Shown piece after piece: positions 33,301-44,888 of a DNA stretch of 64,000 nt. Each line of letters begins with the position of its first letter. Positions within the stretch are counted from its first letter, which is position 1. The notes beneath the pieces were generated by a model. That model was not told the DNA's origin and made no database searches. It saw nothing but the letters and a program-made list of their open reading frames with translations. Position numbers and translations under genes: made by a program. Source of the stretch: Heterobasidion occidentale (lineage: Eukaryota; Basidiomycota; Agaricomycetes; Russulales; Bondarzewiaceae); the NCBI GenBank assembly GCA_039111635.1, contig JBCAQO010000010.1:186001-250000 (forward strand), read 5' to 3'.

Positions 33301-34903
33301 GAATCCATGACCTCAAATGATTGACCGCTAGAGTTTGTGGTCAGATTCGCTGGTTTGACAAAAAGAAGTTGAAAGGTAGTCACAGGTGCATTGCTGCTCC
33401 GAGCGGCCTCAGCCATTTCCTTCCAATAAGGTAGACCATGGATTATTGGAGATACCGACGGATAGCTGTGCAGACCAAGTTCAGTCCAACGAGATTTCTG
33501 ACTCAGGTATATTCGCCGAGCTACTATTGGTTAGACAAACGTAAAAATAGGCTGACAGTAAGCAGGAGCAAATAGAGAGACGAACCACGCATTGAATCGG
33601 CATGAGCTCAAATAGCCCCAATGAAAGTTTAACGGGTTCATGTCTGGCACCACATGTAGATCAGGTAGTGTCGTTCTCCGAAAGTGAGGCTCAAATGCGT
33701 GGGTCAGGCTGTCATGACCTTCTGGATATGCAGCGATCCACTAGTTCATGAAACTTGGCTCCGACCTGACCCGGTCGATGCATACACCAATTGAATCGTA
33801 GGCATGATGACTTGAAAGATGTATGCACGGCGCGACACTAAATTGCCAGTAATCTGGGGTGATCCCAGGGCCGGATTTGAGCGATGAATACCGTCTGCAT
33901 TTCACAATAAGCTGAGGACTCGAGGTAGCCAAGACGGTTCACGCACAGTGTGTGTGAAATCCATCAACGCTGTGCGGAATCGCTCAACAGCAATCCAGCT
34001 CCAACATATCTCCATGATTCCATCACGCTCCCGTATGCACCCCTACAATTCATAACTTTTGGATTGCTCTTTCTAGCAGATGGCCATGCTGTCAATAATC
34101 AAGTGCCCAGTGCCTAGACATGAGAGCGAACACATATGATAGAAGGCTTTATTTTTGACTCAGACGAACTCACCATAGACCTGACTATTCACACAGTGCT
34201 TAGAAGACGCGCAAAGTTATTTGATGCATCTCGACCAGAGACAGACAGTTGAGTTGATAAAGGAGATGACGGTGCGCTTCAAATTGAGGCGATAGGGTTT
34301 GACGGATATATTAAAGCTCGGCAACAGCTAGATGCGGTGCTGTTATTCATAAATCGATGGAGATATAGTGAAAGTGGAAAGCAGCCAGGGCGATGCTAGA
34401 CAAAAGGTGAAATATTTGAGTGAAGGACGAGGAGAAGGCCGTGACGGCAAAAATGGCCCGAGAGGAGCCTAAGACGCATCCGGGCGGGCCGACGCGTTCC
34501 TCATCAACACCCGCCGCCGCCGACGATTATTCTCACCTATTACTGCCATGTTTCGAGGACTGTCGACGTGACTATCTCAATATCTATTCGAGCTCGAGAT
34601 GAAAGCGGACGAAGGCGGACACACAAAGCTAGTGCTTGATAAATTTACCGGAACTCGCAGAGCCTCGTCTGATTCTGATCAGTTCTGGTGCTCTTCTTTC
34701 GCACCTTGTCCATTCCGATTTGGCGCTGAGCACAAGAATCAGCTTACCATCAGCTTGTACGCCCGATGAGCCCATCTCAAACCGTGTCAACATCATTGTG
34801 AGCATCCTCGTCAATCTGCCCTGCAAAGAAATGATAGCACTCCTTCCAGCCATCAGTCAAACATTCGATTGACAGTCACAGGTATGCGTGCATCGCTTGA
34901 TCT
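30338..34903. other. Gene-poor region with simple repeats
   Basis: The first 2 kb is GC-rich and full of microsatellites. From about 32250 composition turns AT-richer. A minus-strand frame at 33165-32530, overlapped by 32863-32591, is the longest candidate but shows no domain. Nothing else is supported. A small stretch at 34420-34602 is open but unconvincing. Confidence 0.55.
30360..30480. repeat. Microsatellite cluster after second desaturase
   Basis: Runs of GC (about 30361-30376), GT (about 30404-30424), GGT/GGC triplets (30437-30458) and GTT (30458-30477) follow the stop codon closely. Further runs lie at 30626-30660 (CCCCGC), 30923-30944 (GCGA) and 30985-31000 (GC). Confidence 0.85.
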
Positions 34904-37900
34904 ATGTTCGGAAATGGTCCCCTCATCCTACTAGTTGTCCGCGCTTTCAATCTCCCGAAGATATCGAGTCTCAATCCAAGGGATCAAGTCGGCGGCAGAT
35001 TTTATGGTATCCTGACGATTGATGAGAAACAGAAGAGCACCAAAGTTGTGGAAAGCAATGCCCCGGAGTGGCACAAATCTTTTTCCTTGTCAGGACATTT
35101 TCGTCTTCCCAAATTCGTTGTTGACCTGGTGTGTCAATGGTTGCAGCGATACGCACCAATCTTCCGTTTTGAAGCTCGTCATCTACGCTCGTCATGCAGT
35201 ACGCAAGGACAAGCACATCGGCGGCTTCTCTGAATTGATCATGACGTTGTGTTTGTCAATATCTGACGGCGGGAACCTCGGTCAGCCATTCCTTCTTTGT
35301 TTTGATCTTGATCGTGACATTTACTCATATTGTCTAGATGTGATCAGAAATATCTCAGAAGGAACAAGCGCACGCGTCGAACTTCGCCTGACAATCGAAG
35401 AGGCGTCGCCTACAAACGTGATCGGCGGTACCAAGGCTATCCTATCCAAGATGCAGTCCCCTGCTGAGGCTGCGAGCATGGCGGCCAATGTCCCGACTGC
35501 TGCCCTTCGACCCATGAAGGACTTCGTCGATACTTGGACGCCCCTGTTGGATAAGATCGGAATATTCTGTAAACTCGCGGAAGGTGTCGCTGAAGTATGT
35601 CACGGTTGTATGTGTTCGGATGGCAGGATCCTCACATACACACTCTATCACTATCAGGTGCATCCTTACGCGAAAATGACCTGGAGCATCATATCCATTC
35701 CACAGAAGGTTTTTTTGTTATCGCTCTGGTCGACATGGCTCGCGATGATGACGGAATGTCATGATTATGAAGGTCATGAAAACACAGATGGACCGCGACG
35801 ACCGGATACAGAAACTCTTCACAGCCATGAATACCTTTTACGATGTCGTGAGCGACTTGGAGAAAGAGCCTGACAAAATTGGCTCTCTGCGAGACCTTTT
35901 CCAACGGATAGCGCAACAAACCACTGAATGTTGCTACTTCATCCGTGGTTATGCAAAGACTGAGGGTTTCGGTAAGCTTCATCTTGCCTTCAAGTTTTAC
36001 GGCTTTTCTATAACGATATGTCATCCTGGCCAGTAAACAGAACAGGACGACACCTATTCTCCAAGGCAGATGACAAGATCGACGAGTACTGTGCTGTGTT
36101 GATGAATTCAAACATGAATTCTACGGACGAGTCACAGTAAGGACCCAGATCGTGGTGACACGTATCTTGACGAAGTTCAAGATCTGGGTATGCGAAACAC
36201 ATCCATCGGTCACTTAAACGGGTCTGACAGCTCGTCCTAGCCACTGATATCAACTTGGATATCCCATATGCGAAGGACGCCAGTTTCGACGAGGCAAAGG
36301 GCTGCCAGCCAGGAACTCGCGAGGGCATCTTGGACGAGATCGCCAAATGGATCAACGCCGAGGACTCTCCTCGTGTTCTCTTGCTTTCTGGTGCCGCAGG
36401 GACTGGTAAATCGGCGATAGCGCACACCGTCGCCCAGCGTTTCCAGCGTTTCAGGAATATGCGCCGCCTTGGTTCTTCTTTCTGCTTTGTGCGCGGTCGG
36501 GCTGATCGCGGCCCTGACAAACTGTTTTCCACCATGGCTCGTGATCTAGCTGATTTCGACAAACACATAAGGCGCGCACTAGGCGAGGTTGTCAAAGACA
36601 ACAAGCACTTCGGACAACCTTGAAGGTTGCACAACAATTCGAAGCTCTCATTCTACAGCCGCTCAAAAATCTAATGATCACTGGTCCCCTCGTCGTCGTC
36701 ATTGATGCTCTGGATGAAAGAGGAGATGCCGTATCTCGTTAAGAGCTACTTAAGCAACTGGCTGAAAAAACTGCAGGGCTTCCTTCCAATGTCCGTATCC
36801 TCCTCACGTCACGTCCTGAGGTAGATATCGATGCTTGGTTCAGACCAAGTGGCAATATCGCTGTGAAGAAGATGCAGGATATCTCCCCAACGTTGACTGA
36901 GATCGATATCAAAGCGTACATTTACAATCGGCTGAAGGGTCCCGATTTCAGTAACATTGATGATGCGCGCAGACGTACACTTGTGTCTAAATGCGAGGGA
37001 CTATTCCAGTGGGCATCCGTCGCCTGTACATCTATCATAGGTCTAGGCATGACAGGATTGAAGCCTAAGGAGCGATACGACCTCCTCATTCAGGGCAAGG
37101 TACATGAAACCGCGGGCTTGGACGGCCTATACACTACCGTGTTGTTCTATCTGTTTCCAATCCGTAACTCTCCCGTCTTGGAGAGTCACATCATGGGCAG
37201 ATTCCAGTCTATCATGGCGTTGGTGTTAACAGCGTTCGAGCCTATCTCTCTGGACTCGCTCAATGGGATGTTTCACAGTGTCAGGGATGGTAATCCCGAA
37301 ATACAGGCCGAAGACATCTTGGGATGTATGGGGTCTGTGATGCGGGTGTTACCGAGAAGGAGCCCATTCGTTTTTTGCATACCTCGTTCCGTGACTTCTT
37401 GTTGGATTCCTCCCGCAGCGAAAGGTTTCACATTGACACTTCTCAAAGCCACAGAGACTTTGTGTTTGCTTCATGCTGCATCATGAAGAAACAGCTATCA
37501 TTCAACATCTGCCATCTGGAAAGCTCATACATACTAAACAGGAACATCCTTGACCTTGCCGACCGTGTTCAAAAGTGGATACCTGCTCATCTTTCCTACT
37601 CGTGCCGCTTCTGGATCAATCACTTGCAAGCTTCGGACAAAAGTCTCACATCTGATCCTGAGCTGCTGAAAGACATGGCAGTGGTGCTCAAAGATAAATT
37701 ACTTTTTTGGCTGGAAGTTATGAGTCTGCTCGGTGCTATATCCGGAGCAGCGCAAGCCATCGCTTCTGTTGTAAAATGGGCATCGGTAGGTGGTTGTCAC
37801 AATAAAAAAAACACCAGAGTGAGCATTGATGGTATTCTCTCATTGCACAGAAACTGCATACCGGTCAAATATTCGAATTGGCAAGTGGTGCCCATGTATT

Positions 37901-38597
37901 TGTAAACGCGTTCGGGTTCCCCATGTCCCAGTCTACTCCGCACATCTATTCATCCGCCCTACCATTCGCTCCACAAAGATCTACTGTCTTCGAAATGTTC
38001 AGTAAGGGCTTTCCTCAGGTGTTGAGGGTCTCAGCTGGGGGCAACAACACTGGTCAGCAGCCCAACACATCATACATACAGGCTCTTTAGTTTCATGCCT
38101 GGCATTCTCACCGGACGGGTTGAGGATCGCGTCAGGCTCGTACGACTCGACACTTCGGGTATGGGATACGGCAACAGGTGCCGCTGAGAGCGACCCTTTC
38201 GAGGGACACACAGATTCAGTATCTTCTGTTTCTTTCTCGCCAGATAGGTCGCAGATCACATCAAGCTCGAACGACAAGACAATTTGGGTATGGGATGTGA
38301 TAACAGGTGCTGCTATAGGTGGCGTTCTCGAGGGACACGCGAGTTCGGTCAATTGTGTTGCGTTCTCGTTAGACGGATCGCGAATCGCGTCAGGCTCGGA
38401 TGACAAAACAATTCGAGTGTGGGATGCAGCAACGGGTACAGCAATCGGAAGGCCCCTCGAGGGACACATCAGTTCAGTCTCTTCCGTTGCTTTTTCACCA
38501 GATGGGTCGTGTATTGTGTCAGGCTCATCCGACTCCACAATCCAGGTGTGGGATGCGACAATGGGTGTTGCTGTGAGGGATCCTTTCAAGGGACACA
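34904..38597 (+). pseudogene. C2-NACHT-WD40 (NWD) STAND gene, 5' part, decayed
   Basis: Fungal NLR-like signalling protein. An N-terminal C2-like domain (LLVVRAFNLPKISSLNPRD) is followed by a helical linker (HPYAKMTWSI, then QMDRDDRIQKLFTAMN, TTECCYFIRGYAKT), then NACHT with P-loop LSGAAGTGKSAIAHTVAQRF near 36390 and Walker B VVVIDALDER near 36700. Past the NACHT come FLHTSFRDFLLD, SQSTPHIYSSALPFAP and WD repeats from about 38100 (RIASGSYDSTLRVWD, then GHTDSVSSVSFSPD). Damage: a lost base near 36617, TAA at about 36740 just after Walker B, a shift near 37335, a stop at 38090, and the retrotransposon block at 38598. The WD repeats continue at 62343. These genes usually mediate non-self recognition or regulated cell death in fungi. 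Confidence 0.85.
38593..38597. repeat. Left target-site duplication ACACA
   Basis: ACACA sits directly before the first LTR and again at 62338-62342, directly after the last LTR. Removing the block and one copy restores an in-frame WD-repeat junction (GHTDSINS). Confidence 0.85.
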
Positions 38598-39217
38598 TGT
38601 TATGACTTGACCGATCGGGGCCCTTCGGGGTCGGTCTAACCGATGGATCAAGCATCACATGCTAGGCGGCTCCACTACGGAGCGTACACCAAGGTATTCG
38701 GCATGTCCTTAGGAGCCGACAAGACCGATGGTTCTTCAAGACATCGGTAAAGGCTATATTGGAGGGACACGAGGCTCATAGAGTTCACACAGTAATGAGA
38801 GGCGTATTCACATGCCATGGGCTTAGGGCTTATGGGTAAGCACCTCGCCGCACCATGATGGATCAGTACGGCTGGAGAAGTACAAGAGTAGGCGCCGGAT
38901 GAGAAAGACGGCGACCACAGCTCTCCTAGATGGGAACTAGGAGAAGCACACGGACTCTTACCCTATACCCCATACAGTATATAAGGCCCATAGAATAGGC
39001 TGAGGATCTTCAGTCTATTCTCCTTTCGTTCATTCGTATCTTCGAATACGAAGCTCTTCGCTCCCCCCTGTATCTACGCATACAGGATTCTTAGAGCCAA
39101 TCATTATTCCCTCCTGTATCAACGCCTGATACAGTCGAGACTTCGCCCACTCAGTCCATTGTGCGACCTAGGGAAGAACCTGTTACTCTTGGGTTACTGA
39201 ACGAGCAGTTCGTAACA
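38598..39217 (+). repeat. LTR A (620 bp)
   Basis: Runs from TGTTATGAC to GTTCGTAACA with inverted ends TGTTA/TAACA. It resembles LTR B throughout except in the first ~40 bp, where its variants match LTR E. Confidence 0.9.
38978..39021 (+). promoter_or_regulatory. LTR promoter with predicted self-primer
   Basis: TATATAAG at 38978-38985 is followed 34 nt from its start by AGTCTATTCT (39012-39021), exactly complementary to AGAATAGACT at 39220-39229. LTR D has the same pair (51120 and 51154-51163). Confidence 0.6.
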
Positions 39218-39219
39218 CT

Positions 39220-39229
39220 AGAATAGACT
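39220..39229 (+). other. Primer-binding site of element 1 (predicted self-primed)
   Basis: AGAATAGACT starts 2 nt after LTR A. It lacks the TGG start of a tRNA-primed site and pairs with the predicted RNA 5' end. Confidence 0.55.
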
Positions 39230-39688
39230 CGCTTTTGCCCCTACCTTGCACCACACTCTGCTTGCTGCCACACTCTTTCTCACAACCCTCATCGGTGGCT
39301 TAGACCCCCACCGAAGAGAGTTACTTCACACACCCTGGAGCAAGACCTAGGCCTAGGATTCCCACCAGGCACTAGATGAACCCATAACCAACTTCGACAG
39401 AACAATCGTCCTATCCATCAAAGAGAAAACCGCTGGTATTACTCCGACACCAATCGGCCAGCACCCCCAAACTTTGATAACTGCTCGTACCGAGAAGGAC
39501 GATACTTCTTCACAAGAGAAGACGGAACAGAAGCTGAGTGGGCTTGGGACGAAACAACAGAAGACTGGGTAGAGCCCCCCCAGTACAGGAACCCCGAACC
39601 GGAAATCCCGGACACATCGGAGGAAGAAGAAGGAACATCCGAGTCCGAATCCTCGGATATTCAAACACCGATCAACACCCGAAATATT

Positions 39689-40903
39689 ATGTCGAATCCT
39701 ACAGACCCCCCCGTCTCATCGGGAAGGGAAAAACTCAAGCTCCCTGATAACTTCGAAGGGGACCGAACACAATCACAGAAATTCATCATGAATTGCCTCC
39801 TCCTTTTTACAGCAGAACCAGACCGATACAAGACGGATTCAGACAAGGTTTCTCTCGCTCTCTCTTGCATGAGATATGGGACGGCCGGCGTGTGGGCAGA
39901 GAGCTTCCTAAAGAAGACAGTAGGGGCGACCCCGCCCAAGACCGTAGGAACTTGGGACGACTTCCTTGTCAGGTTTAAACTCCAGTTCAAGGAAACGAAC
40001 CTTACGGACAAGGCCCGAAGCGCCCTCATGTCTTTCTCTCAGGGGAAGATGACGGTGGATGAATATTCAAACCAATTCATCCTTATAGCCGCCGACGCCG
40101 ACATCACCGACAGGGAACAAGTTCCCTACTTCCAGAGGGGGCTCGATCCGAGAGTCATGGACAAGATCTATGACAAAGAAACTCCGCCGAAAGACACAAT
40201 CCAAGACTGGGTTAACACTGCCTGTGAAATAGATGGACGCTTGAGAGCCCGAAGTGCTCAAAAGGCGATCCTCGCCAACTCCACCTCATTCCGAAGCGAC
40301 TTCCTCAACCGCTTTCACCTCCAACCAGCTCGTCGTTATAACTCTACCACCGCTCCTCGCAGAATGAACAACCAGGTGGTTGACATGGATATTGACGCCT
40401 CTCGCAAAAGAGACGCCGATCGGAACAAGCGTGTATACGATGGCAAGAGACCCGCTCCCTTTTCCTGCTACAATTGCGGAAGACCAGGGCACGGGATAGC
40501 TGATTGTCGTTCCCCTCGTAGAGGCGTTCCCCCGTCTCGAGGAAATTCGCGCAAGTCGGTGGGCAGAGGAGGTAGACGAACTCGCGCTGCAGACATGGAG
40601 GATGAAGACGAGCAAGAATCCCCGATGGGAAACGATGCGCGACTACATCGAGGATTGGAGGAGGGGAGTTCTCATGGCCACCACCGTCGGGTACCACAAC
40701 CTGGTAATTCGGTGGAACGTGAGGACCCTTCCGAGAGAAGGGGAGGATCACGCCAGAGCAATGGAGAGCGCTACGTACCGCCTAACGGACGACGAAGCAA
40801 CGGACCCATCAGTGATATTAATGGCGTCCGAGCGCTCTTCCAAGGAGTAGGAAAGGCCGAGCAAAGGCAAATGTTGGTGGATCTGGCAGAGGATTTTTCC
40901 TGA
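39689..40903 (+). CDS. Family A Gag (element 1)
   Basis: Structural protein of about 404 residues. The capsid-like region includes FIMNCLLLFTAEPDRYKTDS and WDDFLVRFKLQFKETN. A CCHC knuckle, CYNCGRPGHGIADC, lies near residues 257-270, followed by an Arg/Gly-rich tail ending LVDLAEDFS. The frame is open for about 100 codons before this ATG, with protein-like acidic sequence (SEEEEGTSESESSD) but no ATG. An unspliced AUG start at 39689 is therefore the simplest choice, not the only one. The last third overlaps another conserved frame (40602-40850). Confidence 0.85.
   Translation: MSNPTDPPVSSGREKLKLPDNFEGDRTQSQKFIMNCLLLFTAEPDRYKTDSDKVSLALSCMRYGTAGVWAESFLKKTVGATPPKTVGTWDDFLVRFKLQFKETNLTDKARSALMSFSQGKMTVDEYSNQFILIAADADITDREQVPYFQRGLDPRVMDKIYDKETPPKDTIQDWVNTACEIDGRLRARSAQKAILANSTSFRSDFLNRFHLQPARRYNSTTAPRRMNNQVVDMDIDASRKRDADRNKRVYDGKRPAPFSCYNCGRPGHGIADCRSPRRGVPPSRGNSRKSVGRGGRRTRAADMEDEDEQESPMGNDARLHRGLEEGSSHGHHRRVPQPGNSVEREDPSERRGGSRQSNGERYVPPNGRRSNGPISDINGVRALFQGVGKAEQRQMLVDLAEDFS
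40602..40850 (+). CDS. Overlapping 82-residue ORF inside gag, element 1
   Basis: A second frame over the end of gag (MKTSKNPRWETMRDYIEDWR at its start), open in both larger copies with the same start and stop. Of ten base differences between the copies in this stretch, six are silent in this frame and four change it. In the gag frame two are silent and eight change the protein. That points to selection on this frame. No known domain. Confidence 0.4.
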   Translation: MKTSKNPRWETMRDYIEDWRRGVLMATTVGYHNLVIRWNVRTLPREGEDHARAMESATYRLTDDEATDPSVILMASERSSKE

Positions 40904-40980
40904 CCTCTCCTTCACCAGCCGAAGAGAGAGGGTCGAGGAAACTCGAGTATGATTCCCCGTCATACATTCGAATCGGAGCA

Positions 40981-43900
40981 ATGAACAGTCGCATTATTAC
41001 CCCCATTCGACTCGACGTGCGATTAACAACTCGAGGAAGAAGCGCTGGAGCCAGAGCCGCCATCGACTCAGCATGCGAAGGGATCCTGGTAAATGAAGAG
41101 TGGGTACGGAAGCACGATCTCCCCACCTATCCTTTAAACCGCCCCATCCGTGTTCGCAACGTCGATGACACCATCAACAAAGCAGGCCTCATTCGACGAG
41201 GCCTAGACGCGAATCTCACCGTCAAGGATAGACGAGGGAGAACTCACACTGAACGCGTCCAGATGTTCATCACCAATCTAGGAAAAGACGACATGCTCCT
41301 AGGAACGGATTGGTTGAAATACCACGACCCCTCCATCGGGTGGAGGCGCCGTGAAGTACACTTTGATCGTTGCCCAGAGATTGCCGACAACCATATGGGT
41401 TTACCAAGGCAAGGGAAGAGCCTACCAAGAAAGGATGGCTAGCGAAACTACGCGGTGACAAGGTTCCTCAGCGGACGAAACCGCATCTTGTCTCAGAATC
41501 GGTAGGACCTTCGTGGACTTGGACTAAAGAACAATGGAGCCAAGTACCCGCGAAGGAATGGAAGACTCGGTTCATGGAACTACTCGAGCACAAATCCCGA
41601 CAACGTAAGGCTCGGGAGTGGCTCGAAGAACAAGTAGCCGAAAGGAAGGAACGCCGGCAAGCTCAGCAGAAAGCGGCCCAGGGCGAAGCTTCAGAGAAAG
41701 TCGCTGAAAAAGCGCAAATACCGTCTGACTCCTCCGCAATGGATAGCGCAGGAGAACCCGTCATTAGGAAGGTAGCTCCAGAACCCTCGGGGTTCGCAAG
41801 CTTTGACGAAGACCTGGAGGAAGAAATCGACACCACCGACTTGAAGGGTCGGGTGCCGACAGAATATCATTCTTACCTCGATATCTTCAGCGAACGACGA
41901 TCGCAGAGGCTTCCCCAACATACAATATGGGACCACGCGATAAACCTCAAACCGTCTTTTGTACCCCAGGCCCCGCGGATATTTCCCCTGAGCCCGGAAA
42001 AGCATGACGAGTTAGGGAAGTTCGTCAAGGAGCACCTTTCCAGAGGAACAATACGTCGGTCAACAGCACATAGCGCGGCCTCTTTCTTTTTTGTCAGCAA
42101 GAAAGATGGGAAACTCCGTCCGGTACAAGACTATCGCCACCTTAACGAACACACTATTCGAGACGTCACCCCCCTGCCATTAATCCAAGAATTATTGGAT
42201 ATCATTAAAGGCGCAACGGTGTTTTCAAAGCTCGATGTTCGGTGGGGATATAACAACGTGCGCATCAAGGAAGGAGACGAGTCCAAGGCGGCCTTCGTCA
42301 CACCCTTGGGACTCTTCGAACCTACAGTGATGTTCTTTGGGCTCTGCAATTCCCCGGGAACCTTCCAGGCCATGATGAACATGATCTTCCAAGAACTCAT
42401 CCTGGCCCGGAAAATAGCGGTATATATGGACGACATCCTCATCTTCACGAAGACCACAGCGGAACACATTGTGATCCTTCGACGAGTCCTCCAAATCCTG
42501 CGCGACAACGATCTTTACCTCAAACCAGAGAAGTGCGAGTTCCACAAGGAGAAGCTAAACTACCTTGGGTACACAATCTCAAAAGACCACGTCGCTATGG
42601 AAGACTCGAAGATTGAAGCTATCCAGGAATGGCCCATCCCACGCACAGTTCGCGACATCCGCTCCTTCTTAGGCTTAGGGAACTTCTACCGACGATTCAT
42701 TGATAAATTCTCTTTGATCGCTCGACCCCTACATGACCTCACGAAGAAGGATGTGAAGTGGGACTGGACCACGGAGTGCCAACAGGCGTTTGATCGACTG
42801 AAGAAAGCCTTCATCAGCCAACCCGTCCTGTTGTACCCCGACCCGATGCGTCCTTACCGGCTTGTTACCGACGCCTCCCTCGCGGCATATGGTGCAGTCC
42901 TCTTACAGGAAGGACCTGATAACGACTGGCACCCTGTTGCATACCTCTCAGGATCGTTCTCACCGGCCGAACGAAATTACGACGTGCATGATCGCGAACT
43001 CCTCGCCATCATCAAGGCACTGGAACACTGGAAACACTACCTCGAAGGCGCTCGACATCCCTTTGAGATCTGGACGGACCATAAAAACCTAGAGCACTTT
43101 AAGACGGCGCACGACCTGTCAAGGCGACAAGCGCGCTGGAGTCTGTTTTTGTCCCGATTTGACTTCCAGCTCAGTTACAAGGCTGGAACTACTAATCATG
43201 CCGATGCTCTGTCCAGGCGTCCAGACCTTAGTGAGGGGGTGGAATCTGATAACAAGGCACAGACTCTACTCCCGTCCAGACTTTTCACCGAGTCCAGCGA
43301 AACTCTAGTAGAGCCAAGCGAAGGCATACACGTCAAGGCAACAGAACTCGTATCCTCGGACATCCTCTCCCTTATTCGACACTCGCGCTCGGAACACGAT
43401 TTATTGGTTGATGTCGCCCTCAAGAAACTGCTGGAAAAAGGTCCAAACACAATGAAGGGCGACCTAGGAAAATGGACACATGAAGAGGGCATTACAAGAC
43501 GCGACGGTTACATATGCGTCCCAAAGGACGACACCCTTCGACGAATGATTGTCAAAACGCACCATGACACTATGGCTACAGGACACCCGGGCCGAGCAAA
43601 GACCTTGGAATTGGTCCAACGCCATTACTGGTGGTCAAGCATGACCAAATTTGTACACGCATATGTGGATGGATGTGCAGTCTGCCAATCTACCAAGAAC
43701 CTTCCCCATAGGACCCATCCACCGATCCAACCGCTGGAGACCACAAACGTACCTTGGCGCTTTATTTCCACCGACTTCGTGACAGACCTCCCGGAAAGCA
43801 GAGGCTACGACTCGATCAACGTGGTAGTCGATCAGGGTCTGTCAAAAGGAATAGTCATAACCCCGTGCAAGAAGACAATCACGGCCGAAGAAACCACGAC

Positions 43901-44833
43901 GCTCTTCCAGGATAATGTGTTCAAACGATATGGTTTACCAACCAAAGTGGTGTCCGACAGAGGTCCTCAATTTGCGGCAAAATTCACAAGGGAACTATGG
44001 AAAGGAATGGGAATCACCCCTGCCCTCAGCACGGCTTACCACCCTCAAACGGACGGAGAAACAGAACGGTAAACCAAGAGATCGAGCAATTCCTGCGAGT
44101 TTTCTGCAACTACCATCAAGATAACTGGGTAGACTTGATCCCCTTCGCAGAATTCTCTCACAATACCCGAAGACACTCCGCCACTGGGAGGTCACCGTTT
44201 GAAGTCCTTTATGGGTTCAATCCACCATATTCGGTCGACTCAGCTCTGGAGACCAAGGTGCCCGCAGTAACTGAACGTTTGCGGCTAATCAAGGAAGTCC
44301 AAGAAGATGCGGCCGCAAGCTTACAAATAGCAGCGCAGCACACCAAGGACCGGGACCTACACAGGAAACTTCCGCAGTGGGAAGTAGGAACCCAAGTTTG
44401 GTTAGAAGGAACCCACATTCGGACGACTCATCCGAAATTCAAGCTGGCACCTAGACGATATGGCCCCTTTTCAGTGATTGAAAGAATCGGCCCTCTGGCT
44501 TATCGGTTGGAAATACCCGAAACATGGAAAATACACCCGGTGTTTCACGCCTCCATACTCACAGAATATCACGAGACAGAGGCCCACGGAAGGAACTTCC
44601 CCAGACCTGCCCCAGAGATCCTGAATGAAGAAGAGCACTACGAAGTGGAGGCCATTCTAGATTCAAGACGCCAGGGACGAGGGACCAAGTACCTCGTCAA
44701 GTGGGTCGGATATTCCGAGGCCGATAACACTTGGGAACCCTTTGCCCTCCTCAAAGATACGGCCGACGAGGCGCTTCGTGAATTCCACGAAAGCTACCCA
44801 GACAAGCCCCGACCGGCGGCGATTAGGCTTTAG
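40981..44833 (+). CDS. Family A Pol: PR, RT, RNase H, IN, chromodomain
   Basis: Domains in order: retropepsin-like protease (AAIDSACEGILVNEEW, then DMLLGTDWLKYHD); reverse transcriptase (FFFVSKKDGKLRPVQDYRHL, then IAVYMDDILIF); RNase H (VTDASLAAYGAVLLQ, then IWTDHKNLEHF); integrase HHCC finger (HHDTMATGH, CAVC); DDE core (STDFVTDL, SDRGPQF, NQEIEQF); and a chromodomain (YLVKWVGYSEADNTWEP). The protease active site reads DSA rather than the usual DSG or DTG. The frame is broken twice by one-base gaps that element 2 lacks: near 41375 (CCC for CCCC) and 44069 (GG for GGG). Pol starts 78 bp after the gag stop, so it needs its own start, reinitiation or splicing. Confidence 0.88.
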
Positions 44834-44888
44834 AAAGATATAAAAAGGGAGACACCCCCCTCTTTCAAAGCAAGAATCCTCCCAGTAC

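Noticed and set aside
39353..39664. Minus-strand frames repeated at 39353, 50238 and 51771
   Set aside because: Shadows of the gag leader and gag on the other strand. They recur only because the retrotransposon recurs.
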